A stretch of DNA of 64,000 nucleotides, taken from assembly GCA_029961685.1 (NCBI GenBank), contig JARWKL010000010.1, positions 18,001,931 through 18,065,930 of the forward strand, written 5' to 3'. The translations under genes and the position numbers were made by a program. The DNA comes from Aristolochia californica (taxonomy: Eukaryota > Streptophyta > Magnoliopsida > Piperales > Aristolochiaceae). Positions 63,710-64,000 of this stretch are shown here, piece after piece. Each line of letters starts with the position of its first letter. The stretch's first letter is position 1. The notes under the pieces are model-generated. The model had not been told where the DNA came from, did not search any database, and worked only from the letters and a program-made list of their open reading frames with translations.

Positions 63710-64000
63710 GGATATGCATGCTTGAAACATGTTAAAGATGCAGATGTCGTATGGATCCACACCTTTTAAAGAGAATAACATTAAATTCTCAAGTTAACGT
63801 GCAGTGGGATATTTACCCGAGTCAAACATGCCATTATTTTGCCCATTTACAAAAAGCTTACCTAACGATCATAGATGTTTGTAAAGTGATTTATCATGCG
63901 TAATGGGCTATATTTTTGTAAGGAATGACTTTTGTAGAGGGACACCAAACTCAGTTAAAAATCCCCCGCCTCCCCCTTTCCCTTCCATTGCAAAACCTTA

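Larger units (their letters stand above)
1..64000 (+). repeat. Satellite DNA array, ~670-680 bp monomer, 95 anchors
   Basis: The entire window is a tandem array of one AT-rich satellite. The element ggatatgca, or a one- or two-base variant, recurs at 512, 1190, 1879, 2557, 3133 and so on to 63710. Most intervals are 668-685 bp; the shorter ones (576, 597, 608, 614, 628, 635, 638, 643, 457) are explained by internal deletions or junctions. Every copy has the same orientation. No gene, RNA gene or unrelated insertion interrupts the array. A period near 680 bp is about four times 170 bp, in the range of nucleosome-multiple satellite lengths, though no internal 170-bp subrepeat is visible. A eukaryotic heterochromatic location is inferred, not seen. 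The satellite family is not recognised. Confidence 0.98.
61871..64000 (+). repeat. Right-end monomers related to 52.8-54.15 kb
   Basis: Anchors are 62350 (B'-like), 63031 (A) and 63710 (generic C). The stretch from about 63031 to 63680 resembles 53507-54150 at an offset of 9,524 bp (ttttgaccattttgaaaa, tcaaaacact, gagtttaagtt, ccacttgttcaaccc). The start of the last monomer (cgtatggatccacacc) matches the C copy at 50107. The array runs past the window end; its edge is not seen. No gene is present. Confidence 0.82.

Noticed and set aside
1..64000. CRISPR array
   Set aside because: The repeats are hundreds of bases long, contiguous, with no spacers of uniform size and no cas genes.
1..64000. 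Definite centromere assignment or species name
   Set aside because: No centromere retrotransposon, protein-binding box or flanking gene is present to support either, and I do not recognise the monomer.

Overview
The whole 64 kb window is one uninterrupted head-to-tail array of an AT-rich satellite DNA with a monomer of about 670-680 bp. I placed a single conserved anchor (the ggatatgca element or its variant, next to a short inverted repeat) 95 times between 512 and 63710, a mean spacing of 672 bp. All copies lie on the same strand. I see no protein-coding gene, rRNA, tRNA, CRISPR array, bacterial operon or intact transposon. The size, the AT richness, the higher-order structure and the lack of genes point to heterochromatin (centromeric, pericentromeric or subtelomeric) of a eukaryote. 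A flowering plant is my weak first guess, and I cannot name the species or the satellite family from the sequence alone.

A typical monomer, read from the anchor, contains: an 8-bp inverted repeat with a 23-nt loop around the anchor; a conserved gtgggatatttaccc stretch; a C-rich tract of about 20 nt (G-rich on the minus strand); a TATA-like tatataaaaa; a T-rich then A-rich region with a variable A run; a gtaagt motif; and a stretch ending in agcttggaatttt. Small open frames recur at the same monomer phase, but only where a copy happens to lack a stop. They are by-products of the repeat.

The array is a mosaic of higher-order repeats (HORs). From 1 to 3789 there are diverged monomers with a loose dimer relation. 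From 3790 to 9184 there are two copies of a four-monomer HOR (E-F-G-H, about 2.70 kb), followed by a shortened E-H. From 9985 to 12613 a 1.31-kb dimer is duplicated almost perfectly. From 12614 to 23446 there are mixed monomers, with F-G-H reappearing and several deletions. A 2.2-kb block at 23447-25650 recurs at 32362-34555, 8.91 kb away. Between them lie two copies of another four-monomer HOR (25651-28344 and 28345-30870). Part of that HOR, with one extra monomer, returns at 35549-37350 and is bounded by out-of-register junctions on both sides.

From 37351 to about 46 kb the monomers are fairly uniform in length with no obvious HOR. From about 46.05 to 54.19 kb two monomer types alternate (A and B, about 1.36 kb per pair). 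From 54188 to about 61870 there is a five-monomer HOR (about 3.40 kb) in two full copies plus one monomer of a third. The last 2.1 kb resembles 52.8-54.15 kb. The window therefore records repeated unequal crossing-over, block duplication, microhomology deletion and template switching inside one satellite family. No genes act together here. Any function would be structural (chromatin, DNA secondary structure) or through satellite transcripts.
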